From Cephalotus follicularis (taxonomy: Eukaryota; Streptophyta; Magnoliopsida; Oxalidales; Cephalotaceae): DNA of 64,000 nucleotides. Position 1 is the stretch's first letter. Every line of letters begins with the position of its first letter. Positions 45,213 through 56,900 of this stretch are shown here, one piece after another. Position numbers and translations under genes: made by a program. The notes under the pieces are model-generated. The model did not search any database, was not told the DNA's origin, and was given only the letters and a program-made list of their open reading frames with translations. The stretch lies in contig BDDD01000891.1 in assembly GCA_001972305.1 (NCBI GenBank), positions 62,001-126,000 of the forward strand, read 5' to 3'.

Positions 45213-47063
45213 GTGTATCTCATACGTACGTATATATTTATGCAGAGCCACCTCGTGACGTGCAAGGACATCCCTACTCTAACAGCGAGCACATCAAGTA
45301 TGTTCATGATTGAACTAAATCTAGCTTTGAATAGTAGTTATTCTTGGGTATTGGATACTAGATGTGGAACTAACCTTTGCAATTCATTGCAGGGACTAAG
45401 AAAGGTTAGAAAGCTTAGAGCTGGAGACTTGGACTTGCGGCTTAGGGATGGATCTAGGATCATCGCTGAAGTTGTAGGGATTTATCATGTTACTTTTAGT
45501 AATGGTTCTGTATTTACTCTTAGTCCATGTTATTATGTTCCGAACATTGTTAGAAATATTATAAGTGTTTCATACTTATGCAATTTGGGCTTGGAGCTCA
45601 GATTTCAAAACATTCAATATTTTCTATATTCTGATAATGTTTGTGTCGGTAATGGTTTTATCGATAATGGATTATTTGTTTTAAATACTGTACAATCTAA
45701 AATCCTGTCCATTGGGCAAAGTAATAAGAAAAGACCATGAGAAACTGAGTTAAATAAAACCTATACTTGGCACTGCAGGCTTGGTCATCTTATTGATACC
45801 AGAGTTTCACAGTTGGTTAAGGGTGATCTTGTTGATATCCAGGACTTGGAGTCCTATCCAACGTGTGAATCCTGCTAATTAGGAAAGATGACCAAATCTC
45901 CCTTTTCCGGGCAAGGAGAAAGGGCTATGGACTTACTGGGGTTAGTCCATACCGACGTATGTGGACCTATGTTGGTTAGTGCACGAGGGGGTTATATTTA
46001 CTTCATAACCTTTATCGATGATTTATCTAGGTTTGGTTATGTGTATCTAATGACACACAAGTCAGAATCCGTTGAGAAAGTTAAGGAATTCATACTTGAA
46101 GTAGAAAAGTAGACTTGTAAATCAATTAAAATATTCGGTCAAACTGAGGTGTTGAATACCTGTCAGCTGAATTCCTAGGTTATCTTAGAGATAACAGAAT
46201 TCTTTCTTGGTGGACACCTGCTAGAACACCACAACATAATGGTGTGTACGGAAGGAGGAATCAGACCTTGTTGGATATGGTTTGATCTAAGATGTCTTTT
46301 ACTGACCTTCCCACCTATCTCTGCGGATATGCCCTAGATACATCTGCCTATATCTTGAATCAGATTCCTTCAAAATCTATACCCTCCACTCCATACCAGG
46401 TATGGTCAGGGAGGAAACTCAGCCTAAGCCATTTAAAGGTTTGGGGTTGTCCGGCTTATGTCAAGGGGCTTGACACAGATAAGCTGGAAGCGCGGTCAGA
46501 TCGTTGCTTTTTTGTGGGGTATCCAAAAGAAACCAAAGGATACTACTTCTACCATCCTAGCGAACAAAGAATATTTGTTTCGCGAAATGCTGTGTTCCTA
46601 GAGAAGGAATATGTTCTTGAAGGAAACAGTGGGAGTCAAATGGAACTCAAGGAGTTGCCACAGGTAGAGACAACGCAGGAACTGGAGGATTTGGAGGTTG
46701 GACCTTCAACAGACATAGTTGAGATTGGATCTCAAGCTGAGAATGGATCTCGGTTAGGCAAAGCTTCTTTGAGGAGATCAGGTCAGCTCCCATTAGCACC
46801 TGTGAGGTATGGTATGGTTTTCTCACTGATGGTACTGATGAGGTCAACGTCGTTGAAGACGACGAACCTACAAGCTGTTAGGACGCAGTGTAGGGCATTG
46901 AATCTGAAGCATGGCTAGCAGCCATGAAATCTGAAATGGATTCCATGTATTCCAACCAGGTTTGGAATTTGATTGAAGCACCCGAAGGCATAGTGCCTAT
47001 TGGCTGCAAATGGATCTTCAAAAGGAAGATGAATGCAAATGAAAAAATCAAGACATCTCGATT
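45213..47063 (+). pseudogene. Copia element G: protease, pre-integrase, integrase, start of RT
   Basis: 'YSWVLDTRCGTNLCNSLQGL' is the copia protease region (the D-T-G triad reads D-T-R). Then 'YYVPNIVRNIISVSYL', 'TWHCRLGHLI' (GAG-pre-integrase zinc region, about 45760), and integrase 'DLLGLVHTDVCGPM', 'YFITFIDDLSRFGYVYLM'. Stops and frameshifts occur at about 45738, 45876, 46110 and 46150-46300. After 'VWGCPAYVKGL' the RT begins with 'MDSMYSNQVWNLIEAP' and 'GCKWIFKRKMNANEKIKT', and is cut by B' at 47064. No gag is attached upstream. TNT1-like; exact lineage not assigned. Confidence 0.8.
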
Positions 47064-47959
47064 TGTCGCCCGAACCGCTGGAGTAAACCCCCACGATCCG
47101 AGGTGTGATATATACATTCCCTTCAATCCTTTCAATCATATTATCATACTCCAATAGTGCTATAAATATAAACTTTAAATCAAAGTCCTATAACATTAAC
47201 AGAATAATCAAATCAAATAAAAACTAACTCTTAAAATCTCCCAAAAATCGGGCATGAAGTATTCGTTTATGGGACTTAACCTACTGTAAAGAAAAACTCA
47301 ATTTATGTCTCCACACTCCCGAAGGAGGAATCAACAGGGCCTTTTATATGTCTCATATAAGTAAACCGTAAACATGAGGCCCCTCTTTTATACAACTCTT
47401 TATAAGCAACTCCAAATAAGCAAAATCCGCATACCAAATAACTAACAAATCTGCTATAGAAAACCTGTCCTTCTCAGCTTACCTCACTACAGTTCATCAC
47501 CTGGGCCTGAGCCTGACCCATTCCGCATACAGGGGAAATGGGTCAGCGACATAATGTCGTGTAGTTATACTATATGGCATGTAGTGCAACAGGTATATAA
47601 CAATATGTCATGCATGCCATAGGGTAGTAATGTTCTATGCATGTAATCAATATAATCACATGTCATGTAGTGAACAATGTGTATCATATGTCATATAATC
47701 TCATGAGTATTAATGACAATTGCGGACAACATCAGTATACCAACCGTCCCTAAGCAGTGGTATACTTGGTTGGTCCTAATCACATCAAAGGCCATAGGCC
47801 TACAGATACTATGTAAACAATCAAAAATCATACGTAGGGACAAACAATCAGTAGGTCTGAGTACTACTCTGCCCCTCCGGCCTGAGATAGTACTACCACA
47901 GACTACCTACCCTTTTGAGTTCGTAGACGAGTGGGGAAGAGATAACGCTGATCACATCA

Positions 47960-48070
47960 TGGTTAAGTCGTAAAAACGATCATAGCCCATAATAATTGGT
48001 TAAACCGTAAAAACGGTCAGAACCCATAAGTATAGTAGTAAAGCCATAAAAACGGTCAAAACCCATAGGC
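47960..48070 (+). repeat. Tandem units, about 41 bp, three copies
   Basis: Units of the form gtaaaaacggtcagaaccc-ataagtatagtggtaaagcc. The corresponding array in the right LTR has four units. Confidence 0.8.
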
Positions 48071-48692
48071 ACCATGTAACCTCCAATGATGATGTGATAT
48101 AACATCCATAATCCTCGCGACGGAAATGAAGATTACGAATGGGTTATCTCATAGGTCTCAAACAATAATATATCATAGTCGTACCTCATAATACTCGTAA
48201 CCCATAACATATATTCATTTAAAGGATAGGGGACCATTTCATAAAGTATCTCATAGGATCCACATTAGTCAAATCATATAAAGATCATTTCGTAATCATA
48301 AGTCATTTTTCATATCCAATGGCCATTTCGTGTTCATAATCCGTTTTGTAATATACTTTTCATATATCATTTGGTTCGTCCCTATCGAAGTTATAATGAA
48401 TGGAAGGGAAGTCAAATGGAGAATATCCGCGTCCAGATATCCCGCAAATGGAGCTATCCGAACTATTCATTGGAAATCATTTCGTAAACCATTGTGTAAA
48501 CTCTTTTGTTGGGAACTTTCTTAACTTCTTCTTTGAAACTGTATATTTGAAATCCAAGTGTTAAAAAGGATTTCCATAGGTTACAAGGCCTTAGGGAGGC
48601 TTCCTATGGAATCAGTTTAAAGAAGAAACAGTTTGGAATTGAAAACTGCGAGAAACAGTGACACTTCGCAAAGCAGGCACTAAGCGTCGATT

Positions 48693-50361
48693 TGTAACGC
48701 ACAAGATTTTTGCACAATGTAATATTTCAATTTTGTTGAAATATTATGAGAATGGTTGAGTTTTGGACCTCAAATATGCTTGTAAACCTTCAATATGCTT
48801 TGGAGAAAGAAATATGTGTGTTAAACTTGAAAACGGCGTAGTTTTGAGGTAAACGTATCGACGTCTTTGGAAAGACGTCGATGCCTATGGGAACCGAGGT
48901 ACACGTGAATGCATGGGCATGCACGTCGACATTGAGAGAAGGCATCGAAACCTTCTTACGAAAAGGGAAAAGACATCGACGTCTAAGGAAAGACATCGAC
49001 GCCTTTGTAAATAACATCTGTCACATTTTTCACTGACAGAGTAACATGCTATGGGATCTTTGGGGGCTTTACCAGACGCCTTAACATGTGCATTGTGACG
49101 TGTTGATCATGCTGGTGTTTTGCCAGGCATGATAAAAATGTGCCCCTCACATGGAACATGCAAAGGAATATACCATCCTCACATGCAACCTGCAAAAGAA
49201 AGAAGGGAAGAAAACAAAAGAAAAATGTAGAATCTGGAAAGAGGGAGAGAGCACGAGAATGCCCATTAAATGTAAGGAGAAGGATGTTGGGGGGAAGCCA
49301 CATGCATAAGAACAACCCTCCCCACTTCTCTCTTGCATTTAAAACACCAAAGGAAATAAAGGAAAGAAAACAGAGAGTGTGAGAGCCACCATTGTTGATG
49401 CTTGTTGGAGCTGGAGACTTGGAGCTCGTGGGTAGCAGTTGCTAAGAGGATCTTGGAGCTGCTGTGGCCAGAACTTGGGAACTCAAAGAGGTGGACTTAC
49501 AAGGTTTCTAACTTGAATCCAGAGGTAGGGGAAGTATATGTGCATATTTGAGTTCAAAGTTAATGTGTTGCCATGAATGAAATGCATGAATTGCATGCTT
49601 GTTGGGAGTTGAACTAGATGCTCGGTTGATGATATGAACGCCTGTTGGTAAAGATGATGCATGCATGTTGATTTCTGGGTGAATCCCATGCTTGATTATA
49701 TGTTCATAAGGGTTGAGTACCCCTGTTTGTGGATAGAACGAAAGAGACAGTGTTCTGGGCTCTTATGACGTCAACGCCTTTTTAGTAAACATCGACGTTT
49801 TTATGTGATAAGACAATAGACGTCGATGCCTTAGTTAAGCGTCGATGTTTATTTAAAACATTTGCAGAACTGCAATGTTGCTTTTGGACTTTCTGGACTT
49901 TATGGATTACTGGTGGGTTGATGATCTGGTTATACGCGTAGATAACCTGTTACGCACGTTACACTATGGGTAATGTATCTAAGCTGTTTTGTATTATGAT
50001 AATCCTACTCATGATGGAGAGGATGATGTTTTGTACTTGTTCATTTTGGATATTGTATTTGGGGTTTTGGAACAATGCTTTGGTAATTGATTTATAAAGC
50101 TGAACTTCTCTATGGGAGATGTTATGGTTTAAATGATTGTCATATCACGCTCCGTTTCTTTAGAAGTTAATAATGATGTTGTTTTGTGGTAACACGTAGT
50201 ATGGGATGCGTGTTACGATTTGTTGTTCGGCTTATATTCAAAGGCTTCCGCAACTGATGTATATGTTTAAAGGTTTAAATTTTTATCGTAAAAATTGATA
50301 TGCCGGATTATTTATGTTAATTGCTACCTTTTATACATCGTTTGGAAAACGGGGTGTGACA
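48693..50361 (+). repeat. 5' LTR of F
   Basis: tgtaacgca...ggggtgtgaca, 1669 bp. Two clusters of catcgacg/acgtcgac units at 48855-49012 and 49768-49855. It contains a segment of about 35 bp (49980-50017) that the other LTR lacks. Confidence 0.88.
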
Positions 50362-50364
50362 ACA

Positions 50365-50376
50365 TGGTATCAGAGC
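50365..50376 (+). other. Primer-binding site of F
   Basis: TGGTATCAGAGC, three bases after the LTR. Exact initiator tRNA-Met type. Confidence 0.9.
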
Positions 50377-50474
50377 ATATATCCATTATATGCTTAGCTT
50401 GGACAAGTTCCTTGGTAATTAACGGATTGTTTCCTTGAGATGACTACTAATGACATCCTTTCCATATAGGAACA

Positions 50475-51677
50475 ATGGACAGAAGGAGAACGTGTGCGAG
50501 AGCTAGAACCGTTGAGGCCAATGCCCCCGGGGCGGCGAATGCCCCGCGAGGAGTAAATGTTCCCCATGATGACAGAGAGCCGTTGGTGCGTATTGCGGAT
50601 TACTTCCAGCAGCAGATGGCCTTCAACATGGCTAATGTGGAGGAGATGCACCAATACTACACGCAAGCTCAAACCCGACATAGAACTCCTGCTCAGTGTG
50701 GTCATGAAGGTGGGAACTCTTTTGGAAAAGGCTTAGAGAAATTCATGAGGCAAAATCCTCCTAGTTTTCGAGGAGAGCTAGATGTCACCATTCCAGAAAG
50801 ATGGTTACAAGATATGGAGAAGATCTTTGAAGTCATGGAGTGTAGTGAAGACCAGAAGTTGAAATTTGCTGTCTACCGGTTATGGGGCGAGGCCACCCAC
50901 TGGTGGGAGATGGGCAAGGCAAAGTGGGAGTCAACAAGACTCGATAGTACATGGGAGAGATTCCAGAGAGATTTTCTTGAGACCTATGTTTCTCGTATCG
51001 AGCAAAAACGAAGAGAGACAGAACTTCTAGAGTTGAGACAAGGAGAGATGACCGTGGCTGAATACCAGGCCAGGTTTATGGAGCTTGCCAGACACTCCGC
51101 CTATCTAGTGGCAGATGAGGAAAAGAAAATTCGGAGGTTCCTGAGGGGTCTACGACCGTACCTTCGGTCAAGGATTAGAGCTATGGAGTTGGGAACTTTT
51201 ATGGAGGTTGCCCAAAAGGCAAGATTGCTGGAAAGCATAGCAAGTGAAGACCGCGCCGAAAGGGCTCGTACACAACAGAGCAACCAAACTTCTAAGCACT
51301 CTAGGCCGGCTTCATCTAAGTGGCAAAACAGTGATTCTCCGACAAAGTCGACAAAGAATGAATCTCAGCAAACTGCTAATCAGGGCACTCCTAGTCAGGG
51401 GAGTAATGCTAGGATAGGAGTCTGTCCCCACTGTGACCGCAAGGGCCATCAACCGGAGGATTGCTGGTGGAAAAATGGAGCATGTATGAAGTGTGGAGCA
51501 CCTAACCATTTAAGAAGGGATTTTCTGATTAAGCAAGTGACAGTGCCCACTGGACCTGCAGGTGATGGTGGTGCTACAGCTGGACCTTCACAGCGGAGAG
51601 ATACCAGCAAGGGCATCATGAGAGGTACTTTTACTATCTATGATGCATTGTTTTATCATATATTGAATTGTTCTTGA
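50475..51677 (+). CDS. Intact Gag protein of element F
   Basis: A 400-codon open frame starting MDRRRTCARAR, 98 bases after the PBS; there is no earlier in-frame ATG near the leader end. The capsid region (about residues 70-260) has 'FMRQNPPSFRGELDVTI', 'WLQDMEKIFEVMECSED', 'VYRLWGEATHWWEM', 'YQARFMELARHSAYLV' and 'RFLRGLRPYLRSRI'. A Ser/Thr/Gln-rich linker follows, then two zinc knuckles: C317-C320-H325-C330 is complete, while C337-C340-H345 ends in Phe350 instead of Cys. The frame closes 17 residues after 'SKGIMRG', where relatives go on into protease. The product would assemble particles and package RNA in the cytoplasm. No frameshift or stop, unlike every other gag here. Confidence 0.88.
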   Translation: MDRRRTCARARTVEANAPGAANAPRGVNVPHDDREPLVRIADYFQQQMAFNMANVEEMHQYYTQAQTRHRTPAQCGHEGGNSFGKGLEKFMRQNPPSFRGELDVTIPERWLQDMEKIFEVMECSEDQKLKFAVYRLWGEATHWWEMGKAKWESTRLDSTWERFQRDFLETYVSRIEQKRRETELLELRQGEMTVAEYQARFMELARHSAYLVADEEKKIRRFLRGLRPYLRSRIRAMELGTFMEVAQKARLLESIASEDRAERARTQQSNQTSKHSRPASSKWQNSDSPTKSTKNESQQTANQGTPSQGSNARIGVCPHCDRKGHQPEDCWWKNGACMKCGAPNHLRRDFLIKQVTVPTGPAGDGGATAGPSQRRDTSKGIMRGTFTIYDALFYHILNCS

Positions 51678-52009
51678 TTTATTGGACAATCTAAGTCATG
51701 TTTGAGTGAACGTTATGATGTTAATCTAGAACCTTCAAATACTGAACTAATAAATACAAGGATAAATGAACGCTGACGTAACAATCTAATGAATGATCGA
51801 ACGGTTGATTGAATGATCGAGAGAATGAGCGACCATCGCTTGGGTCAAATCTCGTGAATGAACTTCGATAGGAGTTAAGATCGTTGAGAAGGGGTCACTT
51901 GTGACATGAAGCCGGCATGAAAGTTGTGCCAATAACCTGGAGAGAAGACTAAGGATTCATACCTTAATCGTCCAGAGTATGTTAAGGAAATTCGAGGACG
52001 AATTTCTTT
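51678..52009 (+). other. Noncoding 3' interior of F
   Basis: About 330 bp without a frame, containing gaatgaatgatcga-like units near 51790-51830 and the 'ttcgaggacgaatttc' sequence that precedes the PPT in Tekay-type elements. It stands where the whole pol would be. Confidence 0.7.
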
Positions 52010-52023
52010 GAAGGAGGGTGGAT
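52010..52023 (+). other. Polypurine tract of F
   Basis: gaaggagggtggat directly before the 3' LTR. Confidence 0.85.
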
Positions 52024-53658
52024 TGTAACGCCTGAGATTTTTGCACAATATAATATTTCAATTTTGTTGAAATATTATGAGAATGGTTGAGTTTTCGACC
52101 TCAAAGATGCTTGTAAACCTTAAATATGGTTCGGAGAAAGAAATATGTGTGTTAAACTTGAAAATGACGCAGTTTTGAGGTAAACGCATCGACGTCTTTG
52201 GAAAGACGTCGACGCCTATGGGAACCGAGGTACACGTGAATGCATGGGCATGCACGTCGACATTGAGAGAAGGCATCGACACCTTCTTACGAAAAGGGAA
52301 AAGACATCGACGTCTAAGGAAAGACATCGATGCCTTTGTAAAGAACATCTGTCACGTTTTTCACTGACAGAGTAACATGCAATGAGATCTTTGGGGGGCT
52401 TTACCAGACACCTTAACATGTGCATTGTGACGTGTTGATCATGCTGGTGTGTTGCCAAGCATGCTCAAAATGTGCCCCTCACATGGAACATGCAAAGGAA
52501 TTTAGCATCCTCACATGCAACCTGCAAAAGAAAGAAGGGAAGAAAACAAAAGAAAAATGCAGAATTTGGAAAGAGGGAGAGAGCACGAGAATGCCCATTA
52601 AATGTAAGGAGAAGGAGGTTGGGGGGAAGCCACCTGCATAAGAACAACCCTCCCCACTTCTCTCTCTTGTTTAAAACACCAAAGGAAGTAATGGAAAGAA
52701 AACAGAGAGTGTGAGAGCCACCATTGTTGAAGCTTGTTGGAGCTGGAGACTTGGAGCTCGTGGGTAGCAGTTGCTAAGAGGATCTTGGAGCTGCTGTGGC
52801 CAGAACCTGGGAACTCAAAGAGGTGGACTTACAAGGTTTCTAACTTGAAACCAGAGGTAGGGAAAGTATATGTGCATATTTGAGTTCAAAGTTAATGTGT
52901 TGCCATGAATGAAATGCATGAATTGCATGCTTGTTGGGAGTTGAACTAGATGCTTGGTTGATGATATGAACGCCTGTTGGTAAAGATCATGCATGCATGT
53001 TGATTTCTGGCTGAATCCCATGCTTGATTATATGTGCATAAGGGTTGAGTACCCCTGTTTATGGATAGAACGAAAGAGACAGAGTTCTGGGCTCTTATTA
53101 TATCGACGTCTTTTTAGTAAACATCGACGTTTTTATGTGATAAGACAATAGACATCGACGCCTTAGTTAAGCATCGATGTCTATTTCAAACATTTGCAAA
53201 ACTACAATGTTGCTTTTGGACTTTCTGGACTTTATGGATTACTGGTGGGTTGATGATCTGGTTATACGCGTAGATAACCTGTTACGCACGTTACACTATG
53301 GGTAATGTATCTGGAGAGGATGATGTTTTGTACTTGTTCATTTTGGATATTGTATTTGGGGTTTTGGAACAATGCTTTGGTAATTGATTTATAAAGCTGA
53401 ACTTCTCTATGGGAGATGTTATGGTTTAAATGATGGTTATATCACGCTCCGTTTCTTGAGCAGTTAATAATGATGTTGTTTTGTGGTAACAGGTAGTATG
53501 GGATGCGTGTTACGATTTCTAGTTCGGCTTATATTCAAAGGCTTCAGCAACTGATGTATATGTTTAAAGGTTTAAATTTTTATCATAAAAATTGAAAAGC
53601 CGGATTATTTATGTTAATTGCTACCATTTATACATCGTTTGGAAAACGGGGTGTGACA
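52024..53658 (+). repeat. 3' LTR of F
   Basis: 1635 bp, partner of 48693-50361. Clusters of catcgacg units at 52186-52335 and 53098-53185. It ends ggggtgtgaca, followed by cgatt. Confidence 0.88.
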
Positions 53659-54838
53659 CGATTAGTTTAATTTTAAAACGTAAACTGTCGACTATTCAGT
53701 TAACACCCAAAAGAGTCGACGATTTTACAAAGCATAAGTATAAAACATCGACTACTCAGTTTAAAACATGAAAGCGTCGACGAGTTTGGTTTTGAAAGCT
53801 TAAAGCATCGACGGTTTTGATAGAAAATGCAGTTTACAAAATAGTTCGCAAATCAATGGAACTATGTCCAAAATCCATGAAATCCGTTTTTAAGACCAGT
53901 AAAACAGATTATACATATACCCAGTTCCCCATTCTTCCATTTAACATGTAAGCAATCAACAATCACATAATAGCAGCAATGATCCATACAAATGCAAAAA
54001 TGTGGCAAATAGTATAACCTACCTGTTAGCGATTTAGCTAATGAACCTCCTATCCTTAGCCAATCTCTTCACACTGCATACACAACACGTCTTTGATATA
54101 CTTTACACATCGGAAACATAATATCGTCGCCATCGGAGCTTCGGCCAGTTTCCGGCCCACTCGCTCAGCTCTAGCGACACCTATAAACAGACTCCACATT
54201 GAACGAACTATTCGAAACCGTTGGAGACTCGCCGTGACTCATCACATAACACGCTGTCACCACTGGCAGTGAATCAAGTCACTGAGTCAACTCGCCGGTC
54301 AACCACAGCTTCGGTCACCACCCAAAATCACCACACAATCATCAAACAAACACATCAATGCCCTTAACTTGCTGAGACTCGGCGCTAAACGCGCGGTCAA
54401 AGGCGGCAGCGAGTTGGCTCCACTGAGTCAACTTGTCAGTTCAAATACGGCCATTTTCGGTCGAATGACGCCTCAACAGTGGTCAAAGCGAGAAGAGCTA
54501 GCCTTCTAGACGAAGACCAGCACCATTTGCGACGCTAACCGGCGGCGGAACGCACGGCAACGCGGACAGTGGCTTGGCGTCGGGCGACAGAGGGAAGAAA
54601 ATGAAAGAGAGGAGAAGGAAGGAGCTTACCTTTGGCAGTGGAGGACCTGCGTCGTTCGCTCGCTGGCGTCGTCATCTTCTCTAGCGCCTCTCTCTCCCGC
54701 TCTCTGGTTCACTCTCCCGTCTCTCTTTCTCCCTCTTTCAATTTGTGAAGTTCCTGGCGCCTCTATATGGTTCCAGGCGCTATTCTTTTTTTGTACTTTT
54801 TTTTTATTTTTGTACAATGTCTTCATCTCTCCTTCATG

Positions 54839-56600
54839 TTCCATGTGGCTTCCTCAAGCCCATGTTTCCATAACACCTCAGTTAGGGCATTGTCCTTGTT
54901 CCTTAACCGTTTAATCCACAACCATTCAATTCGTAACCACATAACCCATTCCATCGTCATTAAGCGTCCATATCATTCCAAAACCATTTCTAAATATATA
55001 TATGTTCTCTTCAAGCTCGTATCCGTCCCTAACTCTAACGGCTCATACGGTAGCACATGAGAAGGAGCTGGATAATACATTATGAGCATTAAGACACAGA
55101 CACATCATGTATTACGTAACCTCTCACTGGGAATTCTACCAACGGCAGATGTTCATCCAAACTGCCACCCCAATCCATTATGCATGCCCGTTACACCACT
55201 ATGATTTTATCCATGTACCATGCCTTACGAGATAGATGCCGATCCCGTAGGCTGAGTGGTAGGGAAAGTCTGTAGGCAACTGCGCCTACTCCCTCTTCAT
55301 GTCATTCCACCTAATCGAGCTTTAGATCTCAGCACATCTTGCTAATTGACTAATGTACTGAGAAACTGGAGCGATATGCTTGTGACCATAACTCACCCTT
55401 CAGCCATTTATTGTAAGGGATACAAACTCTGCCTTGGAATCTCAACAATTCATCCCCATGAATCGACGATTTGTGTTTGAACTCATCTTGACCATGTAAT
55501 GCAACCTTAAACAATTCACCATCCATCCCTTGGCGTCTCAATTCTATCCATCAACCATGGTCATGCTTGAACTTAGGAGACCATCAAGAAGGCTAATCGG
55601 CGACTTAAGAGGTCTGCCACCATATTAGCCTCGCCTGGTTGACATTAGATCTCGCGGATGTAACCATTGAACGGCTCCATCCACCTTCTTTGTCTCATAT
55701 TTAGATCCTTCTAGGAGAAAGGATGTTTCGGGCCCTTCTGATCTTTGAAAACCTCAAACTTTGTGCCACATAGATAGGGTCTTAATCAGTATAGCGCACA
55801 GCTAACATTGCAATTTTTAGGTCATGAGTGGAACGACTTACTCGTGAAATTCCAACTTTCCTTGAGACATAGGCACTCACTTCCCCATATAACCACAAAC
55901 ACAACTCAACCATTTCCTGAGGCATCACTGTATACCACACAATCTTCACTACCCTCAGGTAAAACCATGATCAGCGTAGATATCAGAAGATGTTTTAACT
56001 CCTAGCAGCTCCCTTCTCAACTGTCATCACTTACATCCCCTGTCTTTCTGCGTTAATCGGGTCAATGGTGTAATAATCCGAAAAAATTTCCTCAACAAAG
56101 CGGCGGTAATAGCCCACTAAGCCTAAGAAAGTATGGATCTCAGTCACGTTCGTTAGCTGTTTCCAATCCTTCACTGCTTCTATCCTTGTTAGGTTCACAG
56201 ATGAACCGGCACTAGAAACAATGTGACCGAGGAAAACTTCCTCCGATAACCAAAACTCATATTTGCTGACTTGGCATACCATCGAGGATCTCGCAAGACC
56301 CGTCATGCTCAGCGCAACCCCTTCTTTGGTATTCCGTAGGCTTGGAATGCACTAACACATCATCGAAGGAGATTACGATGATTTGGTCAAGATATGGATT
56401 ACACACCCTTTTCATATGGTTCATGAATACAGCATGCGCATTAGTCACTCCAAACGACATTACAATCAACTCATAAGGTCCATATCGTGACTTGGAGGTT
56501 GTCGATAACAATACATATCCGCTGGAGTCATCCCTGTAATCACTTTCAACTCATCCATCGGCAACCTAAGAGGTTTGTCATCATATAGGGTCGGCTATTT
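54839..56600 (-). pseudogene. Degenerate pol of B'
   Basis: From high to low coordinate: RT piece 56511-56257 ('SRYGPYELIVMSFGVTNAHA', catalytic 'SFDDVLVHSK'), 56306-56031 ('[15 protein letters not shown]', '[14 protein letters not shown]'), RNase H traces at 55700-56000, integrase zinc-domain start at 55541-55350 ('LWSQAYRSSFSVH'), and the C-terminal tail at about 54900-54840 (W-K-H-G-L-E-E-A-T-W). Protease, most of the RT palm and the integrase core are deleted, with many stops. Confidence 0.75.
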
Positions 56601-56900
56601 TTTATAGCACACGACTCACACACCTATTCGGGATGAATAGATTCTACTATTGGGGTGTTAACTTACATAACATCCAACAAATATTCAGGTTTCACATCGA
56701 CATGACATACAGATGCAAGATAATGCATAAACAAAATGAACCCGAATTTATAAAAGTCCGTGTTATTTATAGAGAAATAAGAATAGTACCTTCAAACTTA
56801 AGCAGATTCCGATAGCTCCCTTGTCCATAGCATAACTCTACTCTTTTGGAGGCATCGATCCCATAGGTCGCTTACCTCGATCTCTTCTCGCCTGAGAAGG
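56601..56900 (-). other. Gap region between gag and RT of B'
   Basis: No protease motif can be read; AT-rich sequence with no recognisable domain. The protease and 5' part of RT have been deleted or replaced here. Confidence 0.5.

Larger units (their letters stand above)
48693..53658 (+). mobile_element. Element F: gag-only Ty3 LTR element (TR-GAG type)
   Basis: LTRs 48693-50361 and 52024-53658 (about 96-97% identical by eye), PBS, one intact gag frame and PPT, but no protease, RT or integrase. It is flanked by cgatt at 48688-48692 and 53659-53663. The right LTR of B' shows the same site uninterrupted (60477-60481), which proves the insertion. Elements with LTRs and only a gag are known in plants as TR-GAGs. 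The enzymes must come from another element; the gag similarity points to the C / B' group. Confidence 0.88.
47064..54816 (-). repeat. Left (3') LTR of B', interrupted by F
   Basis: Homologous to 58557-61572. Differences: a deletion of about 255 bp at about 47336 (the sequence at about 58830-59085 is absent), one fewer 41-bp tandem unit near 48000, and the F insertion at 48693-53658. It ends (minus-strand start) TGTACAAAAATAAA at 54816, next to a purine-rich stretch at 54817-54838. Confidence 0.8.

Noticed and set aside
49049-49382. Frames of 80-88 codons on both strands, repeated at 52465-52714
   Set aside because: They recur only because they lie in the two LTRs of F; no domain and both strands are open through low complexity.
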